A stretch of DNA of 64,000 nucleotides from Pseudomonas putida (GCF_003228315.1 NZ_CP029693.1:3356001-3420000); one strand, 5' to 3'. Counted from the stretch's first letter, positions 39,335-49,914 are shown. The notes: generated from the sequence alone by a model not told the origin. Numbers and translations are program-made.

Positions 39335-39363
39335 AAAAAACCGACCTCAGGGTCGGTTTTTTA
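39335..39363 (+). terminator. Terminator of rpsT
   Basis: The hairpin ccgacc/ggtcgg with an A run before and a T run after it, 15 bases downstream of the stop. Confidence 0.92.
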
Positions 39364-39397
39364 TTGCCTGCGATTTCACGAATGCAGCACAAAGAAA

Positions 39398-39487
39398 TGT
39401 AGGAGTGAGCCTGCTCGCGATGGCGGTGTGCCAGTCGAGATCAATACCGACTGACACACCGCCATCGCGAGCAGACTCACTCCTACA
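39398..39487. repeat. REPIN with variant arms
   Basis: A 90-base palindrome whose left arm has gagtgagcc instead of gagcgagcc and whose right arm carries the matching change (ctcactcc). One further base in the right arm (cagactc) is unpaired. The spacer is of the same type as at 32143-32232. It lies between the convergent rpsT and creA. Confidence 0.92.
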
Positions 39488-39502
39488 ACTAGCTCTGCGC
39501 TG

Positions 39503-39970
39503 CTATTGCTGGACAGGCACCCACGGCAAAATCGGAATCGCCGTCACCGCATTCTGCGGACTACCCTCGATCAAACGATCGCTGTACACCAGATAAACCA
39601 GCGTATTGCGCTTCTTGTCGAGGAAACGCACCACCTGCATGGTCTTGAACACCAGGGACGTACGCTCCTTGAACACCTCATCCCCATCCTTCAGTTCGCC
39701 CTTGAACTTGATCGGCCCGACCTGGCGACAGGCAATGGAAGCCTCCGCGCGATCTTCCGCCAGACCCAAGCCACCCTTCACGCCGCCGGTCTTGGCGCGC
39801 GAAAGGTAGCAGGTCACGCCTTCGACCTTCGGATCATCGAATGCCTCGACAACGATTCGGTCGTTGGGACCGACGAACTTGAACACCGTCGACACCTGGC
39901 CGATTTCCTCGGCCGACGCCAGCAACGGCATCGCCAGCAGCAGCCCCAACAACCCTTTTGCCATGCGCAT
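39503..39970 (-). CDS. creA: CreA family periplasmic protein
   Basis: A 155-residue protein with a signal peptide ([20 protein letters not shown]) and the CreA domain: [48 protein letters not shown] and a conserved cysteine pair. Despite the name, the family has no established function. It lies 12 bases downstream of proB. Confidence 0.88.
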   Translation of the reverse strand: MRMAKGLLGLLLAMPLLASAEEIGQVSTVFKFVGPNDRIVVEAFDDPKVEGVTCYLSRAKTGGVKGGLGLAEDRAEASIACRQVGPIKFKGELKDGDEVFKERTSLVFKTMQVVRFLDKKRNTLVYLVYSDRLIEGSPQNAVTAIPILPWVPVQQ

Positions 39971-39982
39971 TCAGATATTCCT

Positions 39983-41101
39983 TCAGACCAGAATCAGGTT
40001 ATCGCGGTGAACCAACTCCGGCTCAGCCATATAACCCAGTAAACCGACGATCGCATCAGACGATTGACCGATGATTTTTTGCGCTTCCAGCGCGCTGTAG
40101 TTAGCCAGGCCACGAGCGATTTCTCGACCATCCGGCGCCACGCACACCACCATTTCGCCACGGCGGAAGCTGCCTTGAACCAGTTTCACCCCTACAGGCA
40201 GCAAACTCTTATTACCCTCGGACAGCGCCGTCACCGCCCCGGCATCCAGCACCAGAGTGCCGCGGGTCTGCAGATGCCCGGCCAGCCACTGCTTGCGCGC
40301 CGCCAGCATGCCGCGCTCAGGCGAAAGCAAAGTGCCGATGCGCTCACCCGCCTTGAGGCGATCCAGCACGCGCTCGAGCCGCCCACCAACAATGATCGTA
40401 TGCGCCCCGGAACGCGCCGCCAGACGCGCCGCACGCAACTTGGTCTGCATGCCGCCGCGCCCCAGCGCACCACCAGTCCCGCCCGCCACCGCATCGAGTG
40501 CCGGATCGTCGGCACGGGCCTCGTAAATCAACTGGGCATCGGGATTGTTGCGCGGATCAGCATCGAACATGCCGTCGCGATCCGTCAGGATCACCAGCAG
40601 ATCCGCCTCGACCAGATTGGCCACCAGCGCCGCCAGGGTGTCGTTATCGCCGAAACGGATTTCGTCGGTGACCACGGTGTCGTTTTCGTTGATCACCGGA
40701 ATGACTTTCAGCTCGACCAGAGCACGCAGGGTGCTGCGGGCATTCAGGTAGCGCTTGCGGTCGGACAGGTCATCGTGAGTCAGCAGAATCTGCGCGGTAT
40801 GCCGGCCATGCTCGGCAAAGCTCGATTCCCAGGCCTGCACCAAACCCATCTGGCCGATTGCCGCGGCAGCCTGGAGTTCGTGCATCGCACTGGGTCGCGA
40901 GGTCCAGCCCAGACGGCTCATGCCGGCCGCCACCGCCCCGGAGGACACCAGCACCAGCTCAACGCCCGCCTCATGCAAGGCCACCATCTGCTCTACCCAG
41001 ACACCCATTGCCGCGCGGTCCAGCCCCTTGCCGTCCGCCGTCAGCAAAGCGCTGCCGATTTTCACGACCCAACGCTGCGCACCCGTCACCTTGCTCCGCA
41101 T
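39983..41101 (-). CDS. proB: Glutamate 5-kinase
   Basis: ProB catalyses the first step of proline synthesis and is feedback-inhibited by proline. The 372-residue product has an N-terminal amino-acid-kinase domain ([57 protein letters not shown]) and a C-terminal PUA domain from about residue 275. Adjacent ATGs at 41104 and 41101 are both possible; the second gives the PAO1 length. The gene lies downstream of obg. Confidence 0.95.
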   Translation of the reverse strand: MRSKVTGAQRWVVKIGSALLTADGKGLDRAAMGVWVEQMVALHEAGVELVLVSSGAVAAGMSRLGWTSRPSAMHELQAAAAIGQMGLVQAWESSFAEHGRHTAQILLTHDDLSDRKRYLNARSTLRALVELKVIPVINENDTVVTDEIRFGDNDTLAALVANLVEADLLVILTDRDGMFDADPRNNPDAQLIYEARADDPALDAVAGGTGGALGRGGMQTKLRAARLAARSGAHTIIVGGRLERVLDRLKAGERIGTLLSPERGMLAARKQWLAGHLQTRGTLVLDAGAVTALSEGNKSLLPVGVKLVQGSFRRGEMVVCVAPDGREIARGLANYSALEAQKIIGQSSDAIVGLLGYMAEPELVHRDNLILV

Positions 41102-41200
41102 CATCTTCAACCTTAGCTCGAGGACAGCGCGACTTGGCGCTGCCCGTAACGTTATTCGTGATTACCAACTTACAGAACTATCGATTTCCAGATACTAAAA

Positions 41201-41220
41201 CGCCGCTCGATTGAGCGGCG
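41201..41220 (-). terminator. Terminator-like hairpin after obg
   Basis: A perfect 8-bp stem (cgccgctc/gagcggcg, loop gatt) followed on the minus strand by TTTTAGT, 20 bases after the obg stop. It would separate obg from proB, whose start is 100 bases further. Confidence 0.75.
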
Positions 41221-41240
41221 CTTAAGTTTATCGCAACGGA

Positions 41241-42503
<1,263 letters not shown>

Positions 42504-42612
42504 CTAAGACATAAGACTCTTGCAAAGATGAGCGCAGCGACCCCAAGACACGACCCGCATCGCACGCCGACAGCCCATACAAACAGCTTTGCAAGAGACT
42601 CACCCCACAAAC

Positions 42613-42642
42613 GAAAAAGCCCCGTCGCAAGACAGGGCTTCT
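42613..42642 (-). terminator. Terminator of rplU-rpmA
   Basis: On the minus strand agccctgtc, loop ttgc, gacggggct, then a T run, 17 bases after the rpmA stop and about 150 bases before obg. Obg may therefore rely on read-through or its own promoter. Confidence 0.85.
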
Positions 42643-42657
42643 CCAGCATTCTCGCAG

Positions 42658-42915
42658 TTAGGCTGCGACAACGCTCACGTAACGACGACCGAAGGCGCCT
42701 TTTACTTCGAACTTGATCACGCCTTCGACTTTAGCGAAGAGAGTGTGATCTTTACCCATGCCAACGCCGTAGCCAGCGTGGAATTGGGTGCCGCGCTGAC
42801 GCACGATGATGTTGCCTGCTTTGATAGCCTGGCCGCCATACATCTTCACGCCAAGGCGTTTGGCTTCTGAGTCGCGACCGTTACGGGTACTACCACCAGC
42901 TTTTTTGTGTGCCAT
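42658..42915 (-). CDS. rpmA: 50S ribosomal protein L27
   Basis: An 85-residue protein with the L27 opening [21 protein letters not shown], whose N-terminus reaches the peptidyl transferase centre, and [23 protein letters not shown]. It starts 35 bases after rplU. Confidence 0.97.
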   Translation of the reverse strand: MAHKKAGGSTRNGRDSEAKRLGVKMYGGQAIKAGNIIVRQRGTQFHAGYGVGMGKDHTLFAKVEGVIKFEVKGAFGRRYVSVVAA

Positions 42916-42950
42916 GAGTTCAATTCTCCTAGTGAGGAATTAGGCTGAAA

Positions 42951-43265
42951 TTAAGCCTGAATACCGGTGATTTTGATCTCGGTGTACCACTGGCGGTGGC
43001 CCATACGCTTCATGTGGTGCTTACGGCGACGGAACTTGATGATGCGGACTTTATCGTGACGACCTTGGGAGATCACTTCAGCCACAACGGTAGCGCCAGC
43101 AACAACTGGAGCACCGATATTCACGTCGTCACCGTTGGCAACCAACAGAACGCGATCAAAGGTAACGGATTCGCCGGTAGCGACTTCCAGTTTTTCGATC
43201 TTCAGGTATTCACCCGGGGCGACTTTGTACTGCTTGCCGCCAGTAACGATTACTGCATAAGACAT
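42951..43265 (-). CDS. rplU: 50S ribosomal protein L21
   Basis: A 104-residue protein with the L21 pattern [32 protein letters not shown] and [16 protein letters not shown]. It starts at ATG 43265; an upstream in-frame extension passes through the promoter and is not real. It is the first gene of rplU-rpmA. Confidence 0.97.
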   Translation of the reverse strand: MSYAVIVTGGKQYKVAPGEYLKIEKLEVATGESVTFDRVLLVANGDDVNIGAPVVAGATVVAEVISQGRHDKVRIIKFRRRKHHMKRMGHRQWYTEIKITGIQA

Positions 43266-43395
43266 GGTATTTCTCCGATAATCCTGCTCACCCAGCTCTT
43301 TATAAGAAGAGGTATTGGCTGGCATGGCTGCATTTGGCTGGAGGCCGCTTGCAATTGCGTAAGGCAGGTGCTGCCCAGGAAGTTCAGGGTGCGCG

Positions 43396-43424
43396 ATTGT
43401 ACGCAAGGCAAGAGCGCCTTGCAA
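43396..43424 (-). promoter_or_regulatory. Predicted sigma-70 promoter of rplU-rpmA
   Basis: On the minus strand TTGCAA (43424-43419), a 17-base spacer and TACAAT (43401-43396), leaving a leader of about 125 bases before rplU. Long leaders are usual for ribosomal protein operons. It is back to back with the ispB promoter. Confidence 0.75.
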
Positions 43425-43442
43425 TAGGCCGTCCATCGCGCC

Positions 43443-43471
43443 TTGACAGGCCCGGACGTGGGTCCTAGCAT
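43443..43471 (+). promoter_or_regulatory. Predicted sigma-70 promoter of ispB
   Basis: TTGACA (43443-43448), a 17-base spacer and TAGCAT (43466-43471), about 32 bases before the ispB ATG. The two divergent promoters are only 18 bases apart. Confidence 0.75.
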
Positions 43472-43503
43472 GCCGCGCAACCCTTCTGGAGCGACTGTCG
43501 CTG

Positions 43504-44472
43504 ATGCAACCCCAAGCTTTCTACCGCGCGGTCGCGGACGATTTTAGCGCCGTCGACGGCATCATCAAGAAGCAGCTGACTTCCCGAGTCCCGCTGGTAT
43601 CGAAAATCGGCGACTACATCACCTCGGCCGGCGGCAAACGCCTCAGGCCTTTATTAGTGTTGCTGTGTGGCAAGGCACTGGGCCGCGAAGGCGACGACCT
43701 GCGCCTGCTGGCGGCGACCATCGAATTCCTGCACACCGCGACCCTGCTGCATGACGACGTGGTCGACATGTCCGGCATGCGCCGTGGCCGTTCGACCGCC
43801 AACGCCATGTGGGGCAACGCCCCCAGCGTGCTGGTAGGCGACTTCCTGTACTCGCGCTCCTTCGAAATGATGGTCGAACTGGGCTCCATGCCGGTGATGA
43901 AGATCCTTTCGCAGGCCACGCGCGTCATCGCCGAAGGCGAAGTGTTGCAACTGTCGAAGGTTCGTGACGCCAGCACCACCGAAGAAACCTATATGGAAGT
44001 CATCCGCGGTAAGACCGCGATGCTCTTCGAGGCCTCGACCCACAGCGCAGCCGCCCTGTGCGAAGCCACGCCGGAACAGGCTGAAGCCCTGCGCACCTTT
44101 GGTGACCACCTGGGCGTGGCCTTCCAACTGGTCGACGACCTGCTGGACTACAAAGGCGACGCGGACACCTTGGGCAAGAACGTCGGTGACGACCTGGCCG
44201 AAGGCAAGCCGACCCTGCCGCTGATCTACACCATGCGCGAAGGCACACCGGAACAGGCAGCCCTGGTGCGCAAGGCGATCCAGAAAGGCGGTATCGAAGA
44301 CCTGGAAAGCATCCGCGAAGCTGTGGAAGCCTCGGGTTCGCTGGAATATACCGCGCAACTGGCCCGTGACTATGTGGCCCGTGCGATCCAGTGCCTCGAA
44401 GCGCTGCCTGCCAGCGAGTATCGCGATGCGCTGGTGGAGCTGAGCGAATTTGCGGTAGCCCGTACGCACTGA
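43504..44472 (+). CDS. ispB: Polyprenyl (octaprenyl/nonaprenyl) diphosphate synthase
   Basis: This 322-residue enzyme makes the side chain of ubiquinone by adding IPP units (the product of the IspH branch) to farnesyl diphosphate. It has GGKRLRPLL, the first aspartate-rich motif in [15 protein letters not shown] and the second in [12 protein letters not shown]. Chain length cannot be read from the sequence with certainty; pseudomonads use ubiquinone-9, so a nonaprenyl product is plausible. A ggag ribosome binding site precedes the ATG. The divergent neighbours are rplU and rpmA. Confidence 0.94.
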   Translation: MQPQAFYRAVADDFSAVDGIIKKQLTSRVPLVSKIGDYITSAGGKRLRPLLVLLCGKALGREGDDLRLLAATIEFLHTATLLHDDVVDMSGMRRGRSTANAMWGNAPSVLVGDFLYSRSFEMMVELGSMPVMKILSQATRVIAEGEVLQLSKVRDASTTEETYMEVIRGKTAMLFEASTHSAAALCEATPEQAEALRTFGDHLGVAFQLVDDLLDYKGDADTLGKNVGDDLAEGKPTLPLIYTMREGTPEQAALVRKAIQKGGIEDLESIREAVEASGSLEYTAQLARDYVARAIQCLEALPASEYRDALVELSEFAVARTH

Positions 44473-44484
44473 CAGCCGCTGTTC

Positions 44485-44584
44485 TGTAGGAGCGAGCCTG
44501 CTCGCGATGGACGTTAACGATAACGCGGGTATCCAGGATAAACGCGGTGTCCTTGAGTTTTTCGCGAGCAGGCTCGCTCCTACA
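44485..44584. repeat. REPIN, long-spacer type (copy 1)
   Basis: A 100-base element with the standard arms and a 55-base spacer containing gttaacga, acgcgg and ggtgtccttgagt. The same spacer, in reverse orientation and about 80% alike, is found in the element at 45485-45584. It lies 13 bases after ispB. Confidence 0.93.
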
Positions 44585-44664
44585 GGTTCCGGTACTGCCC
44601 CCTCTCCCGCCTAAAACCCTATACAATGTGCGCTTTTTAGCGATCCTGAATTCAAGGAGCCTTA

Positions 44665-45006
44665 GTGAGCACGTTGCCACCCTGCCCGAAATGCAATTCC
44701 GAATACACCTATGAAGACGGCGCTCAGCTGATCTGCCCCGAGTGCGCTCACGAATGGTCCGCCAGCGGTGAAGTCGAAGCGGCTTCCGATGACGCGGTGA
44801 AAAAGGACTCGGTCGGCAACGTCCTGCAGGACGGCGATACCATCACCGTGATCAAGGACCTGAAGGTCAAGGGCACTTCCCTGGTGGTCAAGGTCGGCAC
44901 CAAGGTCAAGAACATCCGCCTGTGCGACGGCGACCATGACATCGACTGCAAGATCGATGGCATCGGCCCGATGAAGCTCAAGTCCGAGTTCGTCAGGAAA
45001 GTCTGA
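44665..45006 (+). CDS. yjdM: PhnA/YjdM family zinc-ribbon protein
   Basis: A 113-residue protein with an N-terminal zinc ribbon (CPKC near residue 7 and CPEC near 24) and the PhnA domain ([37 protein letters not shown]). The historical name refers to alkylphosphonate use, but a direct role is not established. It starts with GTG behind aaggagc. It is enclosed, with the next gene, by two inverted REPINs. Confidence 0.9.
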   Translation: MSTLPPCPKCNSEYTYEDGAQLICPECAHEWSASGEVEAASDDAVKKDSVGNVLQDGDTITVIKDLKVKGTSLVVKVGTKVKNIRLCDGDHDIDCKIDGIGPMKLKSEFVRKV

Positions 45007-45179
45007 TTTAGCTGCCTTCCATCCCGCGCCCGACGCGGGATGTCGCCCCGCCCCCTACTGCTTCCCACGCCACTCCACGCAATAGCAAAGCGCCAGTCGC
45101 TTTGACCTTGCGCAATCTTTATCCGGAAAAAACCGCAATCCGCCAATCGACCCTTGCTATTTATTGAATAGGAATTATT

Positions 45180-45207
45180 CTCATCAAGCCCAACCAATGG
45201 AGATGAG
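45180..45207 (+). promoter_or_regulatory. Leader hairpin presenting the ribosome binding site of the next gene
   Basis: CTCATC (45180-45185) and GATGAG (45202-45207) are perfectly complementary and enclose a 16-base loop that ends AATGGA, part of the Shine-Dalgarno region. An ANGGA in a loop over the ribosome binding site is the known pattern of Rsm/CsrA targets, though the loop here is longer than usual. The 203-base gap 45007-45209 otherwise shows nothing clear. Confidence 0.4.
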
Positions 45208-45209
45208 AC

Positions 45210-45467
45210 ATGACTTATTTGATCGATGCCTGGCTGGACCGCCCGCACCCTTACCTGAGGATTCTGCATCGGGAAACCGGGGAAGTCTGTGCGGTGCTTG
45301 AGGAGGAAGCCTTGAGCGAGCTGCAGGATCAGGGAGACTTGGATCTCAATGGCTTGAGCTCGAACGAGCCGGTGGTGCTCAAGGAAGTGGTGAGGAATCT
45401 GTTTCTGTTCTGCTACGCCCGGGCATTGCGCCCGACGACAGACCTCAATGGCAAATTTCATCCATGA
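45210..45467 (+). CDS. Small conserved hypothetical protein (PA4570-like position)
   Basis: An 85-residue, acidic, soluble protein with no signal peptide or membrane segment (MTYLIDAWLDRPHPYLRILHRETGEVC...). I do not recognise a characterised family. By position it corresponds to the small conserved gene that follows ispB in other pseudomonads. Translation may be controlled by the hairpin at 45180-45207. A long-spacer REPIN follows 17 bases after its stop. Confidence 0.75.
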   Translation: MTYLIDAWLDRPHPYLRILHRETGEVCAVLEEEALSELQDQGDLDLNGLSSNEPVVLKEVVRNLFLFCYARALRPTTDLNGKFHP

Positions 45468-45484
45468 GACACACTGCAAAAAAC

Positions 45485-45584
45485 TGTAGGAGCGAGCCTG
45501 CTCGCGATGAACTCAAGGACACCGCGATCATTCAGAATGCCCGCGTCATCGTTAACGCCCATCGCGAGCAGGCTCGCTCCTACA
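45485..45584. repeat. REPIN, long-spacer type (copy 2, inverted)
   Basis: A 100-base element with standard arms; its spacer is the reverse complement of the one at 44485-44584 with about 80% identity. It lies between the convergent small gene and fklB, exactly 1,000 bases from copy 1. Confidence 0.93.
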
Positions 45585-45599
45585 GGTAATCAGCGGGTA

Positions 45600-46217
45600 T
45601 TACAGAACGTCGAGCAGCTCGACGTCGAACACCAGTACGCTGTGCGGCGGAATGCTGCCAACGCCTTGAGCGCCGTAAGCCAGTTCGCTCGGCACGTACA
45701 GGCGCCATTTGCTGCCGGCATTCATCAGTTGCAGGGCTTCGGTCCAGCCGGCGATCACGCCGCCAACCGGGAATTCCGCAGGCTGGCCGCGCTCGTAGGA
45801 GCTGTCGAACACAGTGCCGTCGATCAGGGTGCCGTGGTAGTGAGTACGCACGGTGTCTTCACGGGATGGCTTGGCGCCTTCACCGGCGGTCAGCACTTCG
45901 AATTGCAGACCGGAAGCCAGGGTGGTGATGCCATCACGCTTGGCGTTTTCAGCCAGGAAGGCCAGGCCTGCACCGGCTGCTGCTTCAGCCTTGGCTGCAG
46001 CTTCGGCCTGCATGATTTCGCGGATCACCTTGAAGCTGGCGGACATTTCTTCCTGGCCAACGCGGCTTGGCTTGCCGGCGAAAGCGTCGGTCAGACCTGC
46101 CAGGATCGCGTCCAGGCTCACACCCGGTGGCGGGTTGTCACGCAGTTGGTCGCCCAGCTGACGGCCAATACCGTAGCTGACGCGGGTTTCGTCGGTGGAC
46201 AGATTTACTTCGGACAT
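45600..46217 (-). CDS. fklB: FKBP-type peptidyl-prolyl isomerase, FklB (FKBP22) type
   Basis: A 205-residue prolyl isomerase with an N-terminal dimerisation domain (TDETRVSYGIGRQLGDQLRDNPPPG, then a long alanine-rich helix) and a C-terminal FKBP domain (VRTHYHGTLIDGTVFDSSYERGQPAEFPVGGVIAGWTEALQLM and PSELAYGAQGVGSIPPHSVLVFDVELL). No signal peptide, so cytoplasmic FklB rather than periplasmic FkpA. The start is ATG 46217. Confidence 0.9.
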   Translation of the reverse strand: MSEVNLSTDETRVSYGIGRQLGDQLRDNPPPGVSLDAILAGLTDAFAGKPSRVGQEEMSASFKVIREIMQAEAAAKAEAAAGAGLAFLAENAKRDGITTLASGLQFEVLTAGEGAKPSREDTVRTHYHGTLIDGTVFDSSYERGQPAEFPVGGVIAGWTEALQLMNAGSKWRLYVPSELAYGAQGVGSIPPHSVLVFDVELLDVL

Positions 46218-46338
46218 GACACTGCTCCGCTGTGCGGACGGCCCGGGAACTTGCCGTGCGTGCACAGCGCGTCCCGGAGCGCCCGGAACCAAAAGGGTCA
46301 GCAGACTAGCACAGATGCCATGGTGTTGATCAGGGCCG

Positions 46339-46647
46339 TCAGCGCTGCGCAGAGGAACGCTGATCGATCGGCACCTTCAGCATTTCATCAATGCCCAAGA
46401 GCCCGCACATCTCGTCATGCACCAGGTGATGCACCAGATTGAAGTTCAACTTGGGAAAGGAACGCAGCACATCACGGGCATGCTCCACCGAGCGCAGGTG
46501 CATCATGTGGCCGTGGGTGTCGCTCAGCGGGTAGGCGGCGCCGTGCATCCGCGCCTCCAGCAGGTAAATTCCGCCTTCCAGGGAAATCAGGTTCAGCTCG
46601 TCGAGCTTCCCGGCGACGGCATAGGCATTGAGTTCTTGCAAGTTCAT
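46339..46647 (-). CDS. Conserved hypothetical protein, DUF6482-like
   Basis: A 102-residue soluble protein rich in histidine (DTHGHMMHLRSVEHARDVL, NLVHHLVHDEMCG). It looks like the small Pseudomonas family listed as DUF6482; I am not certain of the number. The pattern LNLISLEGGIYLLEARMHG at residues 18-36 is its most conserved part. No function can be given. It is in the same direction as the fklB and yqhA genes but separated by gaps of over 100 bases. Confidence 0.7.
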   Translation of the reverse strand: MNLQELNAYAVAGKLDELNLISLEGGIYLLEARMHGAAYPLSDTHGHMMHLRSVEHARDVLRSFPKLNFNLVHHLVHDEMCGLLGIDEMLKVPIDQRSSAQR

Positions 46648-46725
46648 GAACGCACCTCATGCAGTGACGAATCATTACCATTACAGGGATATGCCTCGGC
46701 GCATCAAAGCACAAGCCATAAACGA

Positions 46726-46759
46726 CACCGCCCGTCTGTTTTGCAACAGACGGGCGGTG
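46726..46759 (-). terminator. Strong hairpin after yqhA
   Basis: A perfect 15-bp inverted repeat (caccgcccgtctgtt / aacagacgggcggtg) with a four-base loop, 21 bases after the yqhA stop. No long T run follows on the minus strand, only tcgttt, so it may act as an RNA end/stability hairpin as well as a terminator. Confidence 0.65.
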
Positions 46760-46780
46760 AGTGACGGCCATGAACAGCAA

Positions 46781-47269
46781 TCAGTGCTTGGTCACTTTAT
46801 CCAGATAACCCATGGCGAAGGCCGAGACCACGAACGTCATGTGAATGATCACATACCACTGCAGATGCTCGGGATCGACATTCTTGGCATCCATGAAGAT
46901 ACGCAGCAGGTGGATGGAAGAAATCGCCACGATGGACGCCGCCACTTTCATCTTCAGGGAAGACGAGTCCATGGTGCCCAGCCAATTGAGCTTTTCCTTG
47001 GAGTCGTCGATGTCCAGCTGGGAGACGAAGTTTTCGTAACCGGAAATCATCACCATCACCAGCAAACCGCCTACCAGCGCCATGTCGATCAGCGACAGCA
47101 GCACCAGGATCAGGTCCGATTCGGCCATGGAAAAGACGTTGGGAATGACGTGGAAGACTTCCTGGAAGAACTTCAGTGCCAGGGCCAGCAACCCCAGGGA
47201 CAGGCCGAAGTAGATGGGCGCCAGCAGCCAGCGGGAGGCGTACATTGCGTTTTCGATAAAGCGTTCCAT
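46781..47269 (-). CDS. YqhA/UPF0114 family inner-membrane protein (TIGR00645)
   Basis: A 162-residue protein with four predicted membrane helices and the family opening [37 protein letters not shown]; the loop [46 protein letters not shown] is also typical. The function of the family is unknown. It is divergent from the lipoprotein gene at 47429. Confidence 0.9.
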   Translation of the reverse strand: MERFIENAMYASRWLLAPIYFGLSLGLLALALKFFQEVFHVIPNVFSMAESDLILVLLSLIDMALVGGLLVMVMISGYENFVSQLDIDDSKEKLNWLGTMDSSSLKMKVAASIVAISSIHLLRIFMDAKNVDPEHLQWYVIIHMTFVVSAFAMGYLDKVTKH

Positions 47270-47428
47270 TGAATCTCACACGTGGTTTGAAAATGGCCGC
47301 GAGTATAACAGTCGCCTGTTGCCCCCAGAAACCGCCCGTAAATCCGCCCCTTGCGCGTGTGTGTCTAAATTTTTCTGCTAGTGTCCAAACCATTGACAGC
47401 TCAGTGTTATCGGACAGGAAGACTGGAA

Positions 47429-49258
47429 ATGGATGTGCGTTTGCCTTTGACCAGTGCCGTAATCCTTCTGGCGCTCGTGCTGGGTGGCTGCTCGCCCGGC
47501 GACGAGAAACATGAGGTCAGCCTTGAGGAAAAGACCGCGCAGTTCGAAAAATCCCTGGATGCCATTACCGACCCGAAACTCAAGGATGCCGTGGCCGAAC
47601 TCGGGGGCTCGCTGTTGCTGCTGGAGCGGGCGCAACAGCGGCTCGCCAGCAAGCCGGTAGTGACCGAATACGGTGAGGACGCCCTCGCCATCCTCAAGCA
47701 TTACCCCACGCCGCAGGCGCTGGTCGACACCTACATCAACGGCCTTTTCGTGCTGCACAAGGACTCCAGTTCGGACTATTTGACTGACCTGCAACCCGTG
47801 TTTCCTTTCAACTTCAGCGTTCCCGCAACGTTTCTGTTCCCCCACGGCCTGGAATGGCAGTCGGTTACCTTGAGCAATAAACGCGTGATTGCCTTTCAAC
47901 CGGAGTGGTCGGAAACCGATCCCGGCATTCAGTTCAGCCCGTCGAGCTCGAACCTGACCAACCCTGATGACCTGACCGTGGCCTACCCCTTCATCGAGGG
48001 CCTGGATGTCGACATCAAGAACCAGCCGCAGCCGGTCAGCGTGCAAGGCAAGGTGGAAGTCATTGCGCCCCGCCGGCTCTACAGCTTCGACCTCGGCAAA
48101 AAAGACGTCGGCCAGACCCGAACCGATGACAACCTCAGCGTCACCCTGGTGAAACTGGGCAAGAACTACGCGGAAATCGAGTACAACAACAGCGCGCCAC
48201 AGGCGGCGGACATTGGCGAAACCCAGCTGAACTCGCTGATTGCCCAGGCGCGCGACAGCACCGGACAGTTTCTTTCGCGCGCAGGCTCGATCAACGAGAC
48301 CCCTGCTCAAGTAGCCTTCTATCAACGCCAGCTGGCGAAAATGCAGCAACAGAAAAGCTGGAGCGACGCGTTCGAAAAACAGATCGATGAAGAACAGCAC
48401 ACCTTCGAAAAGCAGCAGACCCGCCATTACTCGAAGGTCTATTTCAACGGGAAGATCGACACCCTCGAAATCAGCCTGCTGGATTTCTCGGCGGTCACGG
48501 TGACCCGCAAGGAACTGAACTTGCCGGTGCGGCGCTTCGATCGCCATACAACGCAAAAGTCGATTCAGCCTCTGGATTTGCCAGTGCTGGTGTACGACGA
48601 CCAGGCGCCGAACTGGCTCAAGGGTGCGACGCTGACCGAGGAGCAACTGAAGAACAACGTCAGCATCAATCAATCGGTGGACGACCCGAGTGCAGCGCGC
48701 ATCGAGTTCAGCCACCTCAGAACCTTCAATGACGAACTGCTGGGTACGTCCTTCAATCCAGGTGAAAGCCCGGTGAGCTTCTTTACCGAGAACAGCAAAG
48801 GCAAACTCGACGAACCCATCGAACTGCCGGCGGAGGCCTATCAGATTGATCCGCTGCGCGGCACCATCACGTACGACTTGAATCTGTTTCCGGAAACGCC
48901 AGCCTATGCGGTGGGCTCCATTCCGCTGTTCCTCGCCACGGTCGACAAACAGAGCATCGACGCCCGCCAACTGCCCAAGGGCCTAGAGCTCAAGAGCAAT
49001 GCCCTGGTGGTGGATCTGAAAGTGTTTCCCGAGCAGGACTGGCGCTTCTACGCCAAGGACGACAGCGGCCATTACCTCAAGGAAATTCTGGCGGTCAACC
49101 ATGACGCGAGTGAGCAAGGCCCGTCGCTATTCGCCGTGCATTATTTCTACGGGCAACCCACGCGCCTGGAAACCTATCAAAGAACCGACCTCGCCACCGT
49201 GCAATACGGCTACGAGGTCAAACTCGAGAAAGCTGACATGACCAAACTGGTCGAATAA
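47429..49258 (+). CDS. Large lipoprotein of unknown function
   Basis: A 609-residue protein with a lipoprotein signal (lipobox LGGC, Cys at residue 21 or close to it) and a short coiled-coil-like stretch EEKTAQFEKSLDAITDPKLKDAVAELGGSLLLLERAQQRL. The rest appears to be beta-rich with no motif I recognise and no repeats. Serine at +2 predicts transport to the outer membrane. Similar genes occur at this place in other pseudomonads (PA4574-like), but I know of no characterised member. The ribosome binding site is acaggaa, 13 bases before ATG 47429. Confidence 0.82.
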   Translation: MDVRLPLTSAVILLALVLGGCSPGDEKHEVSLEEKTAQFEKSLDAITDPKLKDAVAELGGSLLLLERAQQRLASKPVVTEYGEDALAILKHYPTPQALVDTYINGLFVLHKDSSSDYLTDLQPVFPFNFSVPATFLFPHGLEWQSVTLSNKRVIAFQPEWSETDPGIQFSPSSSNLTNPDDLTVAYPFIEGLDVDIKNQPQPVSVQGKVEVIAPRRLYSFDLGKKDVGQTRTDDNLSVTLVKLGKNYAEIEYNNSAPQAADIGETQLNSLIAQARDSTGQFLSRAGSINETPAQVAFYQRQLAKMQQQKSWSDAFEKQIDEEQHTFEKQQTRHYSKVYFNGKIDTLEISLLDFSAVTVTRKELNLPVRRFDRHTTQKSIQPLDLPVLVYDDQAPNWLKGATLTEEQLKNNVSINQSVDDPSAARIEFSHLRTFNDELLGTSFNPGESPVSFFTENSKGKLDEPIELPAEAYQIDPLRGTITYDLNLFPETPAYAVGSIPLFLATVDKQSIDARQLPKGLELKSNALVVDLKVFPEQDWRFYAKDDSGHYLKEILAVNHDASEQGPSLFAVHYFYGQPTRLETYQRTDLATVQYGYEVKLEKADMTKLVE

Positions 49259-49263
49259 CGCAG

Positions 49264-49605
49264 TCAGTGCTCAGGCCGCAACTGCGGACCATCGAGGCTG
49301 CGGCCACGTCCCCCGTTGATTTCCCGTAGCTGGGCTTGCAGGTGCAGGCACCAGATTTGCGGGTCATCGGCCAATTCATAACCGTGCAGGGTCAGGCTTT
49401 CAACAATGGTGTCGAGGATGGACTCGGCCACGAAGGGACCATGGAACGGGCCCTGGGCTTTGATGGCTGAAGGTTGCTCGCCGGCCATTCCGGCGGCGAA
49501 GAGTAAGGTCCACATGCCTGAATCGCCCGCCAACGGTTTGATGGCGCATTCGATACGGGTCACAAGACCCAGGCATTGACGGGTGAGGCAGAGGTTGCGC
49601 GACAT
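49264..49605 (-). CDS. PA4575-family hypothetical protein
   Basis: A 113-residue soluble protein, convergent with the large lipoprotein gene with only five bases between stops. It contains five cysteines, IECAIKPLAGDSGMWTLLFAAGM near residue 18, and a histidine/leucine-rich helix (ESLTLHGYELADDPQIWCLHLQAQLREING). It matches the small conserved Pseudomonas PA4575 family. Function unknown. The 309-base gap that follows (49606-49914) holds only a REPIN that I can identify. Confidence 0.75.
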   Translation of the reverse strand: MSRNLCLTRQCLGLVTRIECAIKPLAGDSGMWTLLFAAGMAGEQPSAIKAQGPFHGPFVAESILDTIVESLTLHGYELADDPQIWCLHLQAQLREINGGRGRSLDGPQLRPEH

Positions 49606-49804
49606 GGCGGCGACCCTCGATCAATCCGGTATTCAGCCTCCGCGGGAAGCTGTTTCGATCCTGATTACTGTCTCTGTCCTTGAGCAGAGAATAGAAGAAA
49701 AGTTCGAGATGCAGGCTTTTCGACACCAGCAGGCGCCGAGCGGTCATAGTGTGAAGATTGACGCCAGAGTGATGGCACTTTCGACTTCAACAACCCCAAA
49801 AAAC

Positions 49805-49896
49805 TGTAGGAGCAAAGCTTGCTCGCGATAGCGGTCGTTCATTCAAAACACATGTTGAATGGCAGTCCGTCATCGCGAGCAAGCTTTGCTCCTACA
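49805..49896. repeat. REPIN, variant arm class (gagcaaagcttgctcg)
   Basis: A 92-base palindrome whose arms read tgtaggagcaaagcttgctc and its complement. Both arms carry the change relative to the common class, so base pairing is kept. The same arm class occurs at 55680-55768. It lies just after the Lon-like protease gene. Confidence 0.93.
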
Positions 49897-49914
49897 GAGG
49901 GTTGTAGTTTGAGG

